A stretch of 64,000 nt of DNA from an uncultured Allomuricauda sp. (GTDB lineage: Bacteria; Bacteroidota; Bacteroidia; Flavobacteriales; Flavobacteriaceae), in assembly GCF_947499585.1 (NCBI RefSeq), contig NZ_CANMOO010000003.1:62001-126000 (forward strand), written 5' to 3'. The number at the start of each line of letters is the position of its first letter. Position 1 is the stretch's first letter. Shown one piece after another: positions 1 through 8,594 of the stretch. The translations under genes and the position numbers were made by a program. The notes beneath the pieces were generated by a model. The model saw only the letters and a list, made by a program, of their open reading frames with translations, did no database searches and was not told the origin of the DNA.

Positions 1-104
1 TGGTATTTGCAATCAATTAACTGATTTAAACTGAATTATTAATAATCTTTTTTAATTTGTGAGTTGCCAATAAAAATTCATCTTTGAACAGTAAATATCA
101 TAAT

Positions 105-675
105 ATGAAAAAAACACTTGCCCTATTTTTACTATTACTACCATTTCAATTAACTTATTCTCAAATACATGGAGGAAGTGAGCGAACTTTATTTTTCAGA
201 AATGGCGACAGCCTTATTTGCAAAGGTTATTACAACTTAAAAAAGCAGCAATTTGTTATCCCAGATAGCATAACAAAAAAAAAGGTTAAGTATGATTATA
301 GAACTATTTCTCATGTTAAGTGGATAGATGGAAGTATAGGGTATTTTAAAATTATTTCTGGGAAAAACATCCCACAGTTAATGGGATTAGAAAAAAAAAG
401 GCAAACTCAATTTATATGGTATTACTTATAGTACTTATGGGTCTGTTCATGGAGGTTACTCCAGTGGAGGTATAATTTACTATATCGGCAAAGACGAAAG
501 TAGTAATGCGACAAATTTAAGAGATAAACCAAATGGCTTTAGATTACCTTTTAAAAAATATGCCTCAGAATATTTTTCCGATTGTCCTGAGTTAGTTGAA
601 AAAATTTCAAATGGTGAATTTAAACACAAACATCTTCCAGAAATAGTGGATTTTTATAATGCTCATTGCAACTAA
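105..675 (+). pseudogene. Secreted hypothetical protein, frameshifted at a nine-A run
   Basis: The ATG at 105 opens a signal peptide (MKKTLALFLLLLPFQLTYSQ). The frame stops at 431, but a second frame from 391 to the TAA at 673-675 continues the same kind of protein (YFSDCPELVEKI, then a hydrophilic C-terminus). Removing one A from the run at 391-399 joins the halves into one protein of about 190 residues, with GLEKKGKLNLYGITYSTYG across the joint. The joined product resembles small secreted Bacteroidetes proteins of unknown function. The upstream frame has a TAG at 388-390, so the second half cannot start earlier. This is a disrupted gene, a phase-variable gene or a homopolymer sequencing error; the sequence alone cannot separate these. 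Function unknown. Confidence 0.6.
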
Positions 676-779
676 TGATATGGAAAGAATATTTTCCTGA
701 CTAACTACTCACTTGATTATAGACAACTTTACTGGGTTTGGGACAAAAAATGGGATAAAAAAACTTTCATAAAACAAAA

Positions 780-808
780 AACCCAGCAAGAATAGTACTT
801 ACTGGGTT
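780..808 (-). terminator. Rho-independent terminator reading leftward
   Basis: AACCCAG (780-786) pairs with CTGGGTT (802-808), and the stem extends inward with AAG/CTT after one mismatch. On the minus strand the hairpin is followed by a T-rich tract (complement of the A run at 774-781). No minus-strand gene lies directly upstream of it, which is odd; see the tRNA-like fragment at 811-830. Confidence 0.6.
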
Positions 809-810
809 AT

Positions 811-830
811 TACTGCTCTCCCTCTTGGAG
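811..830 (-). other. Possible tRNA 3'-end fragment (T-stem half plus acceptor strand)
   Basis: Read on the minus strand, 830 to 811 gives CTCCAAGAGGGAGAGCAGTA. This fits tRNA positions 59-73: loop end CT, T-stem 3' strand CCAAG, seven acceptor bases AGGGAGA and a G discriminator, then the terminator at 780-808. The sequence to the right (aaatatt) does not continue as a T-loop, so no complete tRNA is present. It may be the scar of an element that integrated at a tRNA 3' end. This rests on about 15 bases and could be chance. Confidence 0.3.
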
Positions 831-884
831 AAATATTAAAGTTAAATGAATAAAATTGGTACTATATCTGCTGCCTTTCGAACG

Positions 885-1547
885 ATGAGGTATTTAGTCT
901 ACATCTTTTGCTTAACCTTTGTGTCTGGATGTGAAGACCACATTAACAATACATCAGATGATATAGCCAAGTTTGAGGCACAATTCTATTCAAAAGACTT
1001 CCTTGAGCATAAATTAGAAAAGGACTTTGAAATATTGAAACTTGACTCCTTTGAGAACTTCGGAGAACTTCTAGCATCAATGGAGTTGCTTTCGTGTGAA
1101 GATAAATGGATTGGGCTTGAATTCAATCATGAAAATATTTACTACCATATAACAGGATATACTGAATGCCCAACAAGTGGAATAATATCTTGCCATTTCA
1201 ATCAAAACATGATCTTTGTTAAAAATGATTCATTGCGTCTTTCTGGGTTTGGAGAAGGAAAGTTTCATATTAATGAATTGAAGACCCAAATAATCAAATT
1301 CAATGATTATTCAGAATACCACGGTATTTTTGGAAAAAGAAGGTTGAAGCCTGCACTTGTGTTTCTAAACGTCCAAAACAACTTACCAATAGTAAAGACA
1401 AAGGAAGTAATTAAGGAAATAGCAGAACAGTTCAAAAAAATCAATGAAGAGTTAGGGACAGAAAAATATTTCTACCAACTGAATTTTGAAAGGTATTCCT
1501 ACTTGGATATTCCCCCTCCGCCACCGCCACCCATGGTGGAAGAATAG
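885..1547 (+). CDS. Hypothetical lipoprotein
   Basis: From the ATG at 885 the protein (220 aa) begins with a lipoprotein signal, MRYLVYIFCLTFVSGC, with Cys16 as the likely lipidated residue. An upstream in-frame ATG at 846 would add 13 residues before this signal, so 885 is preferred. The mature part is polar, has several Cys residues (ECPTSGIISC), and ends in a run of seven prolines followed by MVEE. No known domain was recognised. It stands alone between the possible tRNA scar and the tRNA-Asp terminator, with no operon partner. Probably an accessory periplasmic or outer-membrane lipoprotein of unknown role. Confidence 0.6.
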   Translation: MRYLVYIFCLTFVSGCEDHINNTSDDIAKFEAQFYSKDFLEHKLEKDFEILKLDSFENFGELLASMELLSCEDKWIGLEFNHENIYYHITGYTECPTSGIISCHFNQNMIFVKNDSLRLSGFGEGKFHINELKTQIIKFNDYSEYHGIFGKRRLKPALVFLNVQNNLPIVKTKEVIKEIAEQFKKINEELGTEKYFYQLNFERYSYLDIPPPPPPPMVEE

Positions 1548-1603
1548 ATGTTTAAAAAACACTGGGATAAAATTTAACGTACATAAATCGTACATTATTT
1601 TAA

Positions 1604-1644
1604 TGAAAAAATCCCAAAACATTGATAAACAATGAATTGGGATT
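1604..1644 (-). terminator. Terminator of the tRNA-Asp transcript
   Basis: ATCCCAA (1611-1617) pairs with TTGGGAT (1637-1643), with an inner CATTG/CAATG stem around an ATAAA loop. The A run at 1605-1610 becomes the T tract on the minus strand, nine bases past the tRNA 3' end. Confidence 0.8.
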
Positions 1645-1652
1645 TAACTCTG

Positions 1653-1726
1653 CGGTCTGGACGGGACTCGAACCCGCGACCCCCTGCGTGACAGGCAGGT
1701 ATTCTAACCAACTGAACTACCAGACC
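1653..1726 (-). tRNA. tRNA-Asp (anticodon GTC)
   Basis: The minus strand folds as a complete 74-base cloverleaf: acceptor GGTCTGG/CCAGACC, D-arm GTTCAGTTGGTTAGAAT, anticodon arm CCTGC-CTGTCAC-GCAGG with anticodon GTC, and T-arm CGCGGGTTCGAGTCCCG. The discriminator is G and the terminal CCA is not encoded. A promoter lies upstream (1803-1833) and a terminator follows. Confidence 0.97.
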
Positions 1727-1748
1727 AATGATTTTATCTAAAATAGAC

Positions 1749-1764
1749 TCTGACGACAGTCAGA
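1749..1764 (-). repeat. Perfect hairpin in the tRNA-Asp leader
   Basis: TCTGAC (1749-1754) and GTCAGA (1759-1764) form a perfect stem around GACA. It lies between the tRNA promoter and the tRNA 5' end, so it would be in the removed 5' leader. It may affect processing; role unknown. Confidence 0.45.
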
Positions 1765-1802
1765 TTCAAACCTTGTTATTATTGCTTTTTGTGAAGCGAG
1801 TG

Positions 1803-1833
1803 CAAATATACATCCCTGTTTTCGATTCAACAA
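1803..1833 (-). promoter_or_regulatory. Promoter for tRNA-Asp
   Basis: On the minus strand TTG (1833-1831), 20 bases, then TATATTTG (1810-1803) matches the Bacteroidetes primary-sigma promoter (TTG, 19-21 bases, TAnnTTTG). Expected start is near 1797, giving a leader of about 70 bases before the tRNA. Confidence 0.75.
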
Positions 1834-1860
1834 AAGAATTTTCAAAAATAAAATGAAGAA

Positions 1861-2790
1861 CTATACAAACGTTTGTCGCTCTATCATAAAGGTATTTAGT
1901 ACTTGTGAAAAATTGGAGCCTATATCTACGCCCACATATTTTATTCTGTATTGCGCACACTTCAATTTTAAGTCTTCTTGATATTGCTTTGCTTTTTCGT
2001 TATAAGCTTTTTTAATGTTGTCGGCATATAAATCTATATGTGTTCCTGTTTCTACATCAACAAAACGTTTGGGAGTGTTTTCAAAATCAAAATTAAGTTC
2101 ATGCTTGTGATCTAATAAATGGAAAAGCACCACCGCATGTTTATTGTATTTTAAATGGCGAAGTGCTTCAAAAAGTTGTGCTTCTTCGGTTTCTGTTTGG
2201 AACATATCTGAAAACAGAAAAATAAGACTGCGACGATGTATCTTCTCTGCAATTTGATGTAAATACGTATACGTTTTGGTAGTTTCAGAGGTATTTGTGG
2301 TGTTCGAAACCTCATTTAACTTGGAGTACAACATTTGAAAGTGTCGTTCGCTACTTTTTTCAGAGGCATAAAAATTGAATGAATCTGAGTAAATACTCAA
2401 CCCAACGGCATCGCGTTGTTTTTTCAAAATTTGCATGAGTGCAGCTATGGCCAAAACTCCAAAGCCTACTTTATTCAGATTGGCAAGGTCAGGTTGTTTT
2501 ATTTCAGGATAATACATAGAGGCCGAATTATCCAGAATCATATGGCACCTTAAATTGGTCTCGTCCTCATATCTTTTGGTATATAATCTGTCAGTTTTCG
2601 CAAATAGCTTCCAATCAATATGTTTGGTGCTTTCTCCTGGATTGTAAATCTTATGTTCAGCAAATTCAGCAGAAAACCCATGGAACGGACTTTTATGGAT
2701 CCCACTTATAAAACCTTCAACAATTTGGTTTGCCAAAAGTTCAAGATTTTGAAAGAGTTGGGCTTTATGAAGTTCTGACCTAATATCCAT
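1861..2790 (-). CDS. DUF58 domain protein (von Willebrand A-like fold)
   Basis: The 309-aa protein carries the DUF58 signature around residues 51-78 (PGESTKHIDW, then KLFAKTDRLYTKRYEDE) and a MIDAS-type metal motif D87-N-S89-A-S91 (LDNSASM), as in von Willebrand A domains. No signal peptide or membrane segment is seen, so it is cytoplasmic. DUF58 proteins usually sit with a MoxR-type AAA ATPase and Bat proteins in stress-related operons; no moxR is next to it here. It lies downstream of trxA but behind a strong terminator, so it probably has its own promoter. The family is clear, the exact role is not. Confidence 0.88.
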   Translation of the reverse strand: MDIRSELHKAQLFQNLELLANQIVEGFISGIHKSPFHGFSAEFAEHKIYNPGESTKHIDWKLFAKTDRLYTKRYEDETNLRCHMILDNSASMYYPEIKQPDLANLNKVGFGVLAIAALMQILKKQRDAVGLSIYSDSFNFYASEKSSERHFQMLYSKLNEVSNTTNTSETTKTYTYLHQIAEKIHRRSLIFLFSDMFQTETEEAQLFEALRHLKYNKHAVVLFHLLDHKHELNFDFENTPKRFVDVETGTHIDLYADNIKKAYNEKAKQYQEDLKLKCAQYRIKYVGVDIGSNFSQVLNTFMIERQTFV

Positions 2791-2817
2791 ACAAAGATTG
2801 ATGGCTCAATATAAAAC

Positions 2818-2849
2818 AAAAAAGGTTTGGCATATGCCAAACCTTTTTT
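2818..2849 (-). terminator. Perfect 32-bp palindrome, trxA terminator
   Basis: A6-GGTTTGGCAT is followed by its exact complement ATGCCAAACC-T6, a perfect palindrome with a T tract on either strand. It sits 24 bases past the trxA stop and before the DUF58 start, so it should end trxA transcription. Confidence 0.85.
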
Positions 2850-2873
2850 AAAACTTGTAATTATTTATAAAGC

Positions 2874-3191
2874 TTATAGTGCAGCTTCTATTGCATCTGT
2901 ATATACTTTCTTGGGAGATACCCCAACTTGACGATTAACAATCTCTCCATCCTTAAAAACAAGAACCGTGGGAATGTTACGAACACCATATTTAGCTGCA
3001 AACTGTTGATTGGCATCTACATCCACTTTTCCAACAACTGCCTTGCCTTCATATTCAGAACTTACCTCATCTATGATAGGTCCTACCATTCTACAAGGAC
3101 CGCACCATGCTGCCCAAAAATCTACAACGACGGGCTTGTCGCTTTTAAGTACTACTTCATCAAAAGTTGCATCTGTTATTTCTAGTGCCAT
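2874..3191 (-). CDS. trxA: Thioredoxin
   Basis: A classic 105-aa thioredoxin starting MALEITDATF. The redox site W-C30-G-P-C33 and the cis-proline motif (RNIPTVLVF) are intact, so it should reduce protein disulfides in the cytoplasm as partner of thioredoxin reductase. An in-frame upstream Met at 3222-3224 would add 11 residues, but a TAAATTTG promoter element (3212-3219, minus strand) lies between the two starts, so the ATG at 3191 is chosen. It is followed by a strong terminator and preceded by dnaE on the same strand, probably as a separate unit. Confidence 0.97.
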   Translation of the reverse strand: MALEITDATFDEVVLKSDKPVVVDFWAAWCGPCRMVGPIIDEVSSEYEGKAVVGKVDVDANQQFAAKYGVRNIPTVLVFKDGEIVNRQVGVSPKKVYTDAIEAAL

Positions 3192-3211
3192 TTTATTTAT
3201 TTTAATATTCG

Positions 3212-3219
3212 CAAATTTA
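3212..3219 (-). promoter_or_regulatory. -7 promoter element for trxA
   Basis: TAAATTTG on the minus strand matches TAnnTTTG, about 20 bases before the chosen trxA start. No clear TTG is found at the -33 position, so this is a partial match. Confidence 0.4.
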
Positions 3220-3296
3220 GTCAAATATTGACCACTTTCCTTACTGGCTTTATATTCGTTTTAATTATCGTGCTATCAACATTAATTATTGTGCAA

Positions 3297-6200
3297 TCAG
3301 TTCAATTTGTAATGTATCTCATTCTCTTCCAATGCAGAAAGGAGTTCACTGTTGATTTTTACCTTTTGTTTTCTGCTAGAAAGATTAAGCTTTATTTCAT
3401 CTTGCATTTCATAAACTACAAAATTGAGGATATGATCTCCTTTATGGGATGTTAAGGTATCCTTTAAGATTTGTATTCGGTTTTCCTGAAGGCGGTCTAT
3501 ATCCAGTTTAATGGTAAGTTTTTTGGCATAGGAGTCCATGACATCCTGTAGCTGTTTAAAATCATTGAACTGTAATCTAGGGTCTCCTTTTTTACCGGTT
3601 TCTCTATTTACCCACCCTTCACGGACATACGTTTTTACATGAACAAAGGAATTAATCATTAAAAAATGCCTGAATTTTAAGTATTCTTCCCCAAAAATTC
3701 GAAATTCATGGGTATCTGTATAATCTTCGAGGGTGAAAAGGCCCCAGCCCTTTCCGTTTTTAGAAATACGATGCTGCACATCAGTAATTACTCCTGCTAC
3801 TGTCAATTCATGATTGACATAATGGTCTAAATTAGAAAACGCTGAAACACTACTATTGCAAAATGCGGTAATCTCTTTTTTGAAATCATCCAAAGGATGT
3901 CCGGAAATATAGATGCCAACAACTTCCTTTTCGCGACGGAGTTTTTCCATTGTGCCCCAATCTTCACATGGAGGAACAACGGGTTCGGCAATTTGTGCCT
4001 CGCTCATTCCTCCAAACATATCCATTTGTGAGGAGTTTTGGTTTTCCTGATATTTTGCTGCCGATTTTATTACTTTTTCCAGAAAAGTTATGCCATCTCC
4101 CTCATCATGAAAGTATTGTGACCTATGCGTGTCTCCAAAAGAATCGAATCCTCCAGCTAGAGCAAGATTTTCAAAAGATTTTTTATTGGCGGCACGAAGC
4201 TCGACACGTTTGGCCAAATCAAAAACTGATTTGTAAGGTCCATCTTCTTTCCTGTTTTCCACGATGGTCTCTACTGCCGAACGTCCAACACCTTTAATAG
4301 CTCCCATTCCAAAACGAACCGCATTGCTCTGGTTTACTGCAAATTTGTAGTACGATTCATTTACATCAGGGCCAAGAACTTCCAATCCCATTCGCTTACA
4401 TTCTTCCATAAAGAAAGTCACCTGTTTGATGTCGTTCATGTTGTTGGACAATACTGCGGCCATGTATTCGGCAGGGTAGTGGGCTTTTAAATATGCAGTT
4501 TGGTAAGCAATAAAAGCATAACAGGTAGAATGGCTTTTGTTAAAAGCATAGGATGCGAAAGCTTCCCAATCTTTCCAAATCTTTTCTAAAACATCTCTTG
4601 GGTGTCCATTTTTTTCACCCCCATCTAAAAATTGGGGTTTCAATTTTTGAAGTAGTGCAAATATCTTTTTACCCATTGCCTTTCGTAACACGTCTGCATC
4701 ACCTTTGGAAAATCCTGCAATTTTTTGGGAAAGGCGCATCACTTGCTCTTGGTACACCGTAATTCCATACGTTTCCTTTAGGTATTCCTCCATATCGGGA
4801 AGGTCATAGGTAATTTCTTCATCCCCATGTTTACGTGCAATAAAGCTGGGAATGTACTCCATGGGTCCCGGGCGGTACAGCGCATTCATGGCAATAAGGT
4901 CATCAAAAACCGTAGGTTTTAGGTTTTTCATGTGCTTTTGCATCCCGGGGGATTCATATTGAAATATGCCTACAGTATCTCCGCGTTGGAAGAGTTCATA
5001 TGTTTTTCCATCATCCAAAGGAAAATCATCAGGAACCAATTCTACTCCAGTTCTGGCTTTTACAATCTTTACCGTATCCTTGATAAGTGTCAAGGTTTTC
5101 AATCCCAAGAAATCCATTTTTAGGAGACCGGCACTTTCTACTACGGAGTTATCAAATTGGGTTACGTATAAGTCTGAATCCTTAGCTGTAGCTACTGGAA
5201 CAAAATTGGTGATATCATCTGGGGTAATAATCACTCCACAAGCATGAATCCCAGTATTACGAAGTGAACCCTCCAGGACGCGAGCCATTTTAACCGTTTG
5301 CCCTTCTAAATCATCACCTTCTGAAATATTTAATAGCTCATGCACTTTTTCCAAGTCATCTGAACGGAACTTTTTCTTTAGTTCAGATTCTTCAACCCCA
5401 AAAATCTTGTTCAATTTGGACATGTTGGGGATAAGCTTTGCAATACGATCTGCATCGTTTAGTGGCAAATCCAGAACCCGTGCTGTATCTCTAATAGAAG
5501 ACTTAGCGGCCATGGTGCCGTAAGTAATAATTTGTGCAACCTGATTGGCACCATATTTATTGATAACATAGTCCATGACTCTCCCTCGACCTTCATCATC
5601 AAAATCAATATCAATATCGGGCATGGATACCCTATCCGGGTTTAAAAAACGCTCAAAAAGAAGATCATACTTTAATGGGTCAATGTTGGTGATCCATAAA
5701 CAATAGGCAACCACGGAACCTGCTGCAGAACCCCGACCAGGCCCAACGGACACGTCCATGTTTCGTGCTTCCCTAATAAAATCTTCAACTATCAAAAAAT
5801 ATCCAGGATATCCAGAATTTTCTATGGTTTTTAGTTCGAAATCAATTCGCTCGGTGATCTCATTTGTTAATTCGCCATAGCGCTTTTGAGCGCCTTGGTA
5901 AGTGATATGTTTTAAATAAGAATTCTCTCCTCGCTTACCACCGTCAGCTTCATCGTCCTGTACTTTGAATTCTTGTGGGATATCAAATTTTGGAAGCAGA
6001 ACATCTCTCGCTAAGTCAAAAGATTCTACTTTATCCACAACCTCTTGAATATTTAAAATAGCTTCTGGGACATCTTTGAACAAGGTTTTCATTTCATCAG
6101 AAGATTTATAATAATACTCCTGATTGGGAAGACCATAGCGATACCCTCGACCTCGACCTATGGGTGTAGTTTGTTTTTCGCCATCTTTTACACAAAGTAA

Positions 6201-7682
6201 AATATCGTGCGCTTCGGCATCTTTTTTATCACAATAATAGGTATTGTTTGTGGCGACCAATTTTACTTGGTGTTTTTTGGCCAATGAGACCAAAACTTGA
6301 TTTACACGGTTTTCATCTTCTTGGTCATGACGCATCATTTCCATGTATAAATCATCACCAAACTGTTCTTTCCACCAAAGCAAAGCTTCTTCAGCCTGCT
6401 TTTCGCCAACATTCAATATTTTATTGGGTACTTCCCCATAGAGATTCCCGGTAAGAGCAATTACATCTTCTTTATACTGTGCAACAATTTTTCTGTCGAT
6501 TCTGGGGACATAATAAAAACCATCAGTATAGGCAATGGAAGACATTTTAGCAAGGTTGAGGTACCCTTTTTTGTTTTTGGCAAGTAGCACTATTTGATAC
6601 CCATAATCTTTTACATTTTTATTGGTGTGGTCTTCACAAACATAAAATTCGCAGCCGAGAATTGGAGTGATTTCTTTTTCTGTTGGAGCCTCTCCATTCT
6701 CAGTTAGTTCTGCATTCTTTTCTTTTACATTTTTATTGTGAGCCTTTACCTCTTTTACAAAATGAAAGGCGCCCATCATATTGGCATGATCGGTCAAAGC
6801 AACAGCGGACATTCCATTCTGTGCAGTTGACTTCACCAAATCTTTGATATTTATGGTGGACTGAAGTACAGAAAATTGAGAATGATTATGCAGATGTGCA
6901 AACGGGGCGTCTGCCAGGCTTTCAACATTTTCGTTGATTTCTGCTTCTGAAATTTCTCCAGTGTCTTCGGCCCATAGCGCATCCGCTATAGCCTTAGATG
7001 CTTTTTTAAGGTTGATGTGCTTTAGTCCAATAAGAGGAACGACTTGTGGATTGGTTTCGGAGAAATGTTCAAAATAGTCAGGCTGTACATCTAGTTCTTG
7101 TATAGAAAAATGCTTTTTACGGACTAGTTCTAAAAAGCACCTTGTAGTAGCTTCCACATCTGCAGTTGCATTATGCGCTTCTGCAAAAGGTTCGCCAAAA
7201 AGGTATTCATGAAGTTCTGTAAGTGTAGGTAATTTGAATTTACCGCCACGCCCACCTGGAATTCTGCAGAGCTCCGCTGTAGCTTCGGTACAGGTGTCTA
7301 AAACAGGAAGTGTGGTCAGAGAGTTTTCAACACCCATACGATGGAATTCACAGCCCATGATATTAATATCGAAATCCACATTTTGACCAACTACGAATTT
7401 TGTTTTGGAAAGTGCTTCATTGAAAAGCTCCAAAGCTTCACTCAAAGGGACTCCATCTTGTTCCGCCAAAGCTGTGGAAATCCCATGAATTTGTTCTGCC
7501 TCATATGGAATATTAAAACCATCTGGCTGAATCAACATATCTTGATGCTCTACCAAATTACCCCATTCATCATGCAATTGCCATGCAATCTGGATACAAC
7601 GGGGCCAATTATCAGTATCTGTAATTGGTGCGTTCCATCGCTTGGGTAAGCCTGTGGTTTCAGTATCAAAGATTAAATACAT
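3297..7682 (-). CDS. dnaE: DNA polymerase III alpha subunit with N-terminal 3'-5' exonuclease
   Basis: This 1461-aa protein is the replicative polymerase catalytic subunit. Residues about 1-190 are a DnaQ/epsilon-like exonuclease: DTETTG at 6-11 gives the first acidic pair, and HNATADVEATTRC supplies the late His and Asp. A PHP domain begins near 260 (HLHNHSQFSVLQS). The polymerase core has the aspartate motif PDIDIDFDDEGRGR near 687, and an OB-fold region (ELTVAGVITDVQ) lies near 1290. At about 300 residues longer than the usual DnaE, the extra length is the exonuclease. Proofreading and synthesis are therefore on one chain, an arrangement known from some Bacteroidetes. It is monocistronic or leads toward trxA. 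Confidence 0.96.
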   Translation of the reverse strand: MYLIFDTETTGLPKRWNAPITDTDNWPRCIQIAWQLHDEWGNLVEHQDMLIQPDGFNIPYEAEQIHGISTALAEQDGVPLSEALELFNEALSKTKFVVGQNVDFDINIMGCEFHRMGVENSLTTLPVLDTCTEATAELCRIPGGRGGKFKLPTLTELHEYLFGEPFAEAHNATADVEATTRCFLELVRKKHFSIQELDVQPDYFEHFSETNPQVVPLIGLKHINLKKASKAIADALWAEDTGEISEAEINENVESLADAPFAHLHNHSQFSVLQSTINIKDLVKSTAQNGMSAVALTDHANMMGAFHFVKEVKAHNKNVKEKNAELTENGEAPTEKEITPILGCEFYVCEDHTNKNVKDYGYQIVLLAKNKKGYLNLAKMSSIAYTDGFYYVPRIDRKIVAQYKEDVIALTGNLYGEVPNKILNVGEKQAEEALLWWKEQFGDDLYMEMMRHDQEDENRVNQVLVSLAKKHQVKLVATNNTYYCDKKDAEAHDILLCVKDGEKQTTPIGRGRGYRYGLPNQEYYYKSSDEMKTLFKDVPEAILNIQEVVDKVESFDLARDVLLPKFDIPQEFKVQDDEADGGKRGENSYLKHITYQGAQKRYGELTNEITERIDFELKTIENSGYPGYFLIVEDFIREARNMDVSVGPGRGSAAGSVVAYCLWITNIDPLKYDLLFERFLNPDRVSMPDIDIDFDDEGRGRVMDYVINKYGANQVAQIITYGTMAAKSSIRDTARVLDLPLNDADRIAKLIPNMSKLNKIFGVEESELKKKFRSDDLEKVHELLNISEGDDLEGQTVKMARVLEGSLRNTGIHACGVIITPDDITNFVPVATAKDSDLYVTQFDNSVVESAGLLKMDFLGLKTLTLIKDTVKIVKARTGVELVPDDFPLDDGKTYELFQRGDTVGIFQYESPGMQKHMKNLKPTVFDDLIAMNALYRPGPMEYIPSFIARKHGDEEITYDLPDMEEYLKETYGITVYQEQVMRLSQKIAGFSKGDADVLRKAMGKKIFALLQKLKPQFLDGGEKNGHPRDVLEKIWKDWEAFASYAFNKSHSTCYAFIAYQTAYLKAHYPAEYMAAVLSNNMNDIKQVTFFMEECKRMGLEVLGPDVNESYYKFAVNQSNAVRFGMGAIKGVGRSAVETIVENRKEDGPYKSVFDLAKRVELRAANKKSFENLALAGGFDSFGDTHRSQYFHDEGDGITFLEKVIKSAAKYQENQNSSQMDMFGGMSEAQIAEPVVPPCEDWGTMEKLRREKEVVGIYISGHPLDDFKKEITAFCNSSVSAFSNLDHYVNHELTVAGVITDVQHRISKNGKGWGLFTLEDYTDTHEFRIFGEEYLKFRHFLMINSFVHVKTYVREGWVNRETGKKGDPRLQFNDFKQLQDVMDSYAKKLTIKLDIDRLQENRIQILKDTLTSHKGDHILNFVVYEMQDEIKLNLSSRKQKVKINSELLSALEENEIHYKLN

Positions 7683-7708
7683 AGTATAAGATTCTATTCG
7701 TTTTGCCA

Positions 7709-7740
7709 GCTATCCTGAGCCTGTCGAAGAAGCAGTCGAA
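7709..7740. repeat. REP-like interspersed repeat copy
   Basis: The segment around tatcctgagcctgtcgaag is a short intergenic repeat of the kind widespread in Flavobacteriaceae. Related copies are at 61749-61802 in this window. It lies in the 256-base gap between dnaE and rpsP, which otherwise holds only the rpsP promoter and leader. Confidence 0.5.
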
Positions 7741-7837
7741 AACTAAATTAAAAGCAATGAATAAAAATAAGGAAGAAGACAGATTACAGGAAAAAGAGTT
7801 GTGAAGATTTATCAACCAATAAAAAACACAAAACGTA

Positions 7838-7867
7838 TTGACTGTTAAAGGATTTGGATTATATTTG
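7838..7867 (+). promoter_or_regulatory. Promoter for rpsP-rimM
   Basis: TTG (7838-7840), exactly 19 bases, then TATATTTG (7860-7867): a full Bacteroidetes-type promoter. Expected transcription start is about 7873, leaving a leader of about 65 bases. Confidence 0.82.
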
Positions 7868-7871
7868 CACC

Positions 7872-7938
7872 CGCTTAACTAGAAAGCGATTAAAAAGAAT
7901 TAATAATCAGGGTCGGGCACCCTACAAATTAATGTGAT
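7872..7938 (+). ncRNA. Structured leader of rpsP mRNA
   Basis: The leader can form CGCTT/AAGCG (7872-7876 with 7884-7888) and AGGGT/ACCCT around CGGGC (7909-7913 with 7919-7923), the second ending 15 bases before the start codon. Ribosomal-protein mRNAs often carry such autoregulatory leaders, including lineage-specific ones in Flavobacteria. That it binds S16 is inference. Confidence 0.4.
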
Positions 7939-8583
7939 ATGCCAGTAAAGATTAGACTACAAAGACACGGTAAAAAAGGTAAACCATTCTATTGGGTGGT
8001 TGCAGCAGATTCTAGATCAAAAAGAGACGGTAAATATTTGGAAAAATTGGGAACTTATAATCCTAATACGAACCCTGCTACCATCAATTTAGATGTTGAT
8101 GGATCTGTAAAATGGTTGAGCAATGGAGCACAGCCTACAGATACGGCTAGAGCAATTCTGTCTTATAAAGGTGTTATGATGAAGCATCACTTATTAGGTG
8201 GTGTGCGTAAAGGAGCATTTACCGAAGAGCAAGCAGAAGAGAAATTCAAAGCTTGGGTTGAAGAAAAAGAAAAAGCTGTAGCTGCTAAAGTTGGTGGTTT
8301 GGATAAAGCAAAAGCTGACGCTAAGGCCAAAGCATTGGAAGCTGAAAAAGAAGTTAGTGATAAAAGAGCTGCTGCAGCATTACCAGAAGTAGAAGAGACT
8401 GTTGAAGAAGTAACAGAAACTGCAGAAGCCGTTGTTGAAGAAACAGCTGCGGTTGAAGAGGCAGTTGTAGAGGAAGCTCCTGCGGAGCCTGCAAAAGAAG
8501 AAGTTGCTGCTGCAGAACCAGAAGCTAAAGCTGAGGAAGCTGCTCCTGCAGAAGAAGCTGAAGCAAGCAAGGAAGAAGAGTAA
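7939..8583 (+). CDS. rpsP: 30S ribosomal protein S16 with long acidic tail
   Basis: Residues 1 to about 80 are a normal S16 (MPVKIRLQRHGKKGKPFYWV, then LEKLGTYNPNTNP), a small-subunit assembly protein. The protein runs to 214 aa, against about 80-90 in Escherichia coli. The extra 130 residues are almost only Glu, Ala, Val and Lys and are probably disordered or helical. Extended S16 proteins are common in Bacteroidetes, but this tail is long. The gene leads the rpsP-rimM operon with 11 bases between genes. The usual third member trmD is absent. Confidence 0.97.
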   Translation: MPVKIRLQRHGKKGKPFYWVVAADSRSKRDGKYLEKLGTYNPNTNPATINLDVDGSVKWLSNGAQPTDTARAILSYKGVMMKHHLLGGVRKGAFTEEQAEEKFKAWVEEKEKAVAAKVGGLDKAKADAKAKALEAEKEVSDKRAAAALPEVEETVEEVTETAEAVVEETAAVEEAVVEEAPAEPAKEEVAAAEPEAKAEEAAPAEEAEASKEEE

Positions 8584-8594
8584 ACATTCAGACT

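Noticed and set aside
1766..1960. 64-aa minus-strand frame overlapping the DUF58 3' end
   Set aside because: It covers the DUF58 end in another frame and overlaps the tRNA-Asp promoter; no protein features.
8187..8570. Long minus-strand open frame opposite rpsP
   Set aside because: It is the mirror of the low-complexity Glu/Ala tail of S16 and translates to Ser/Ala/Thr repeats without a domain. The plus-strand gene is certain.
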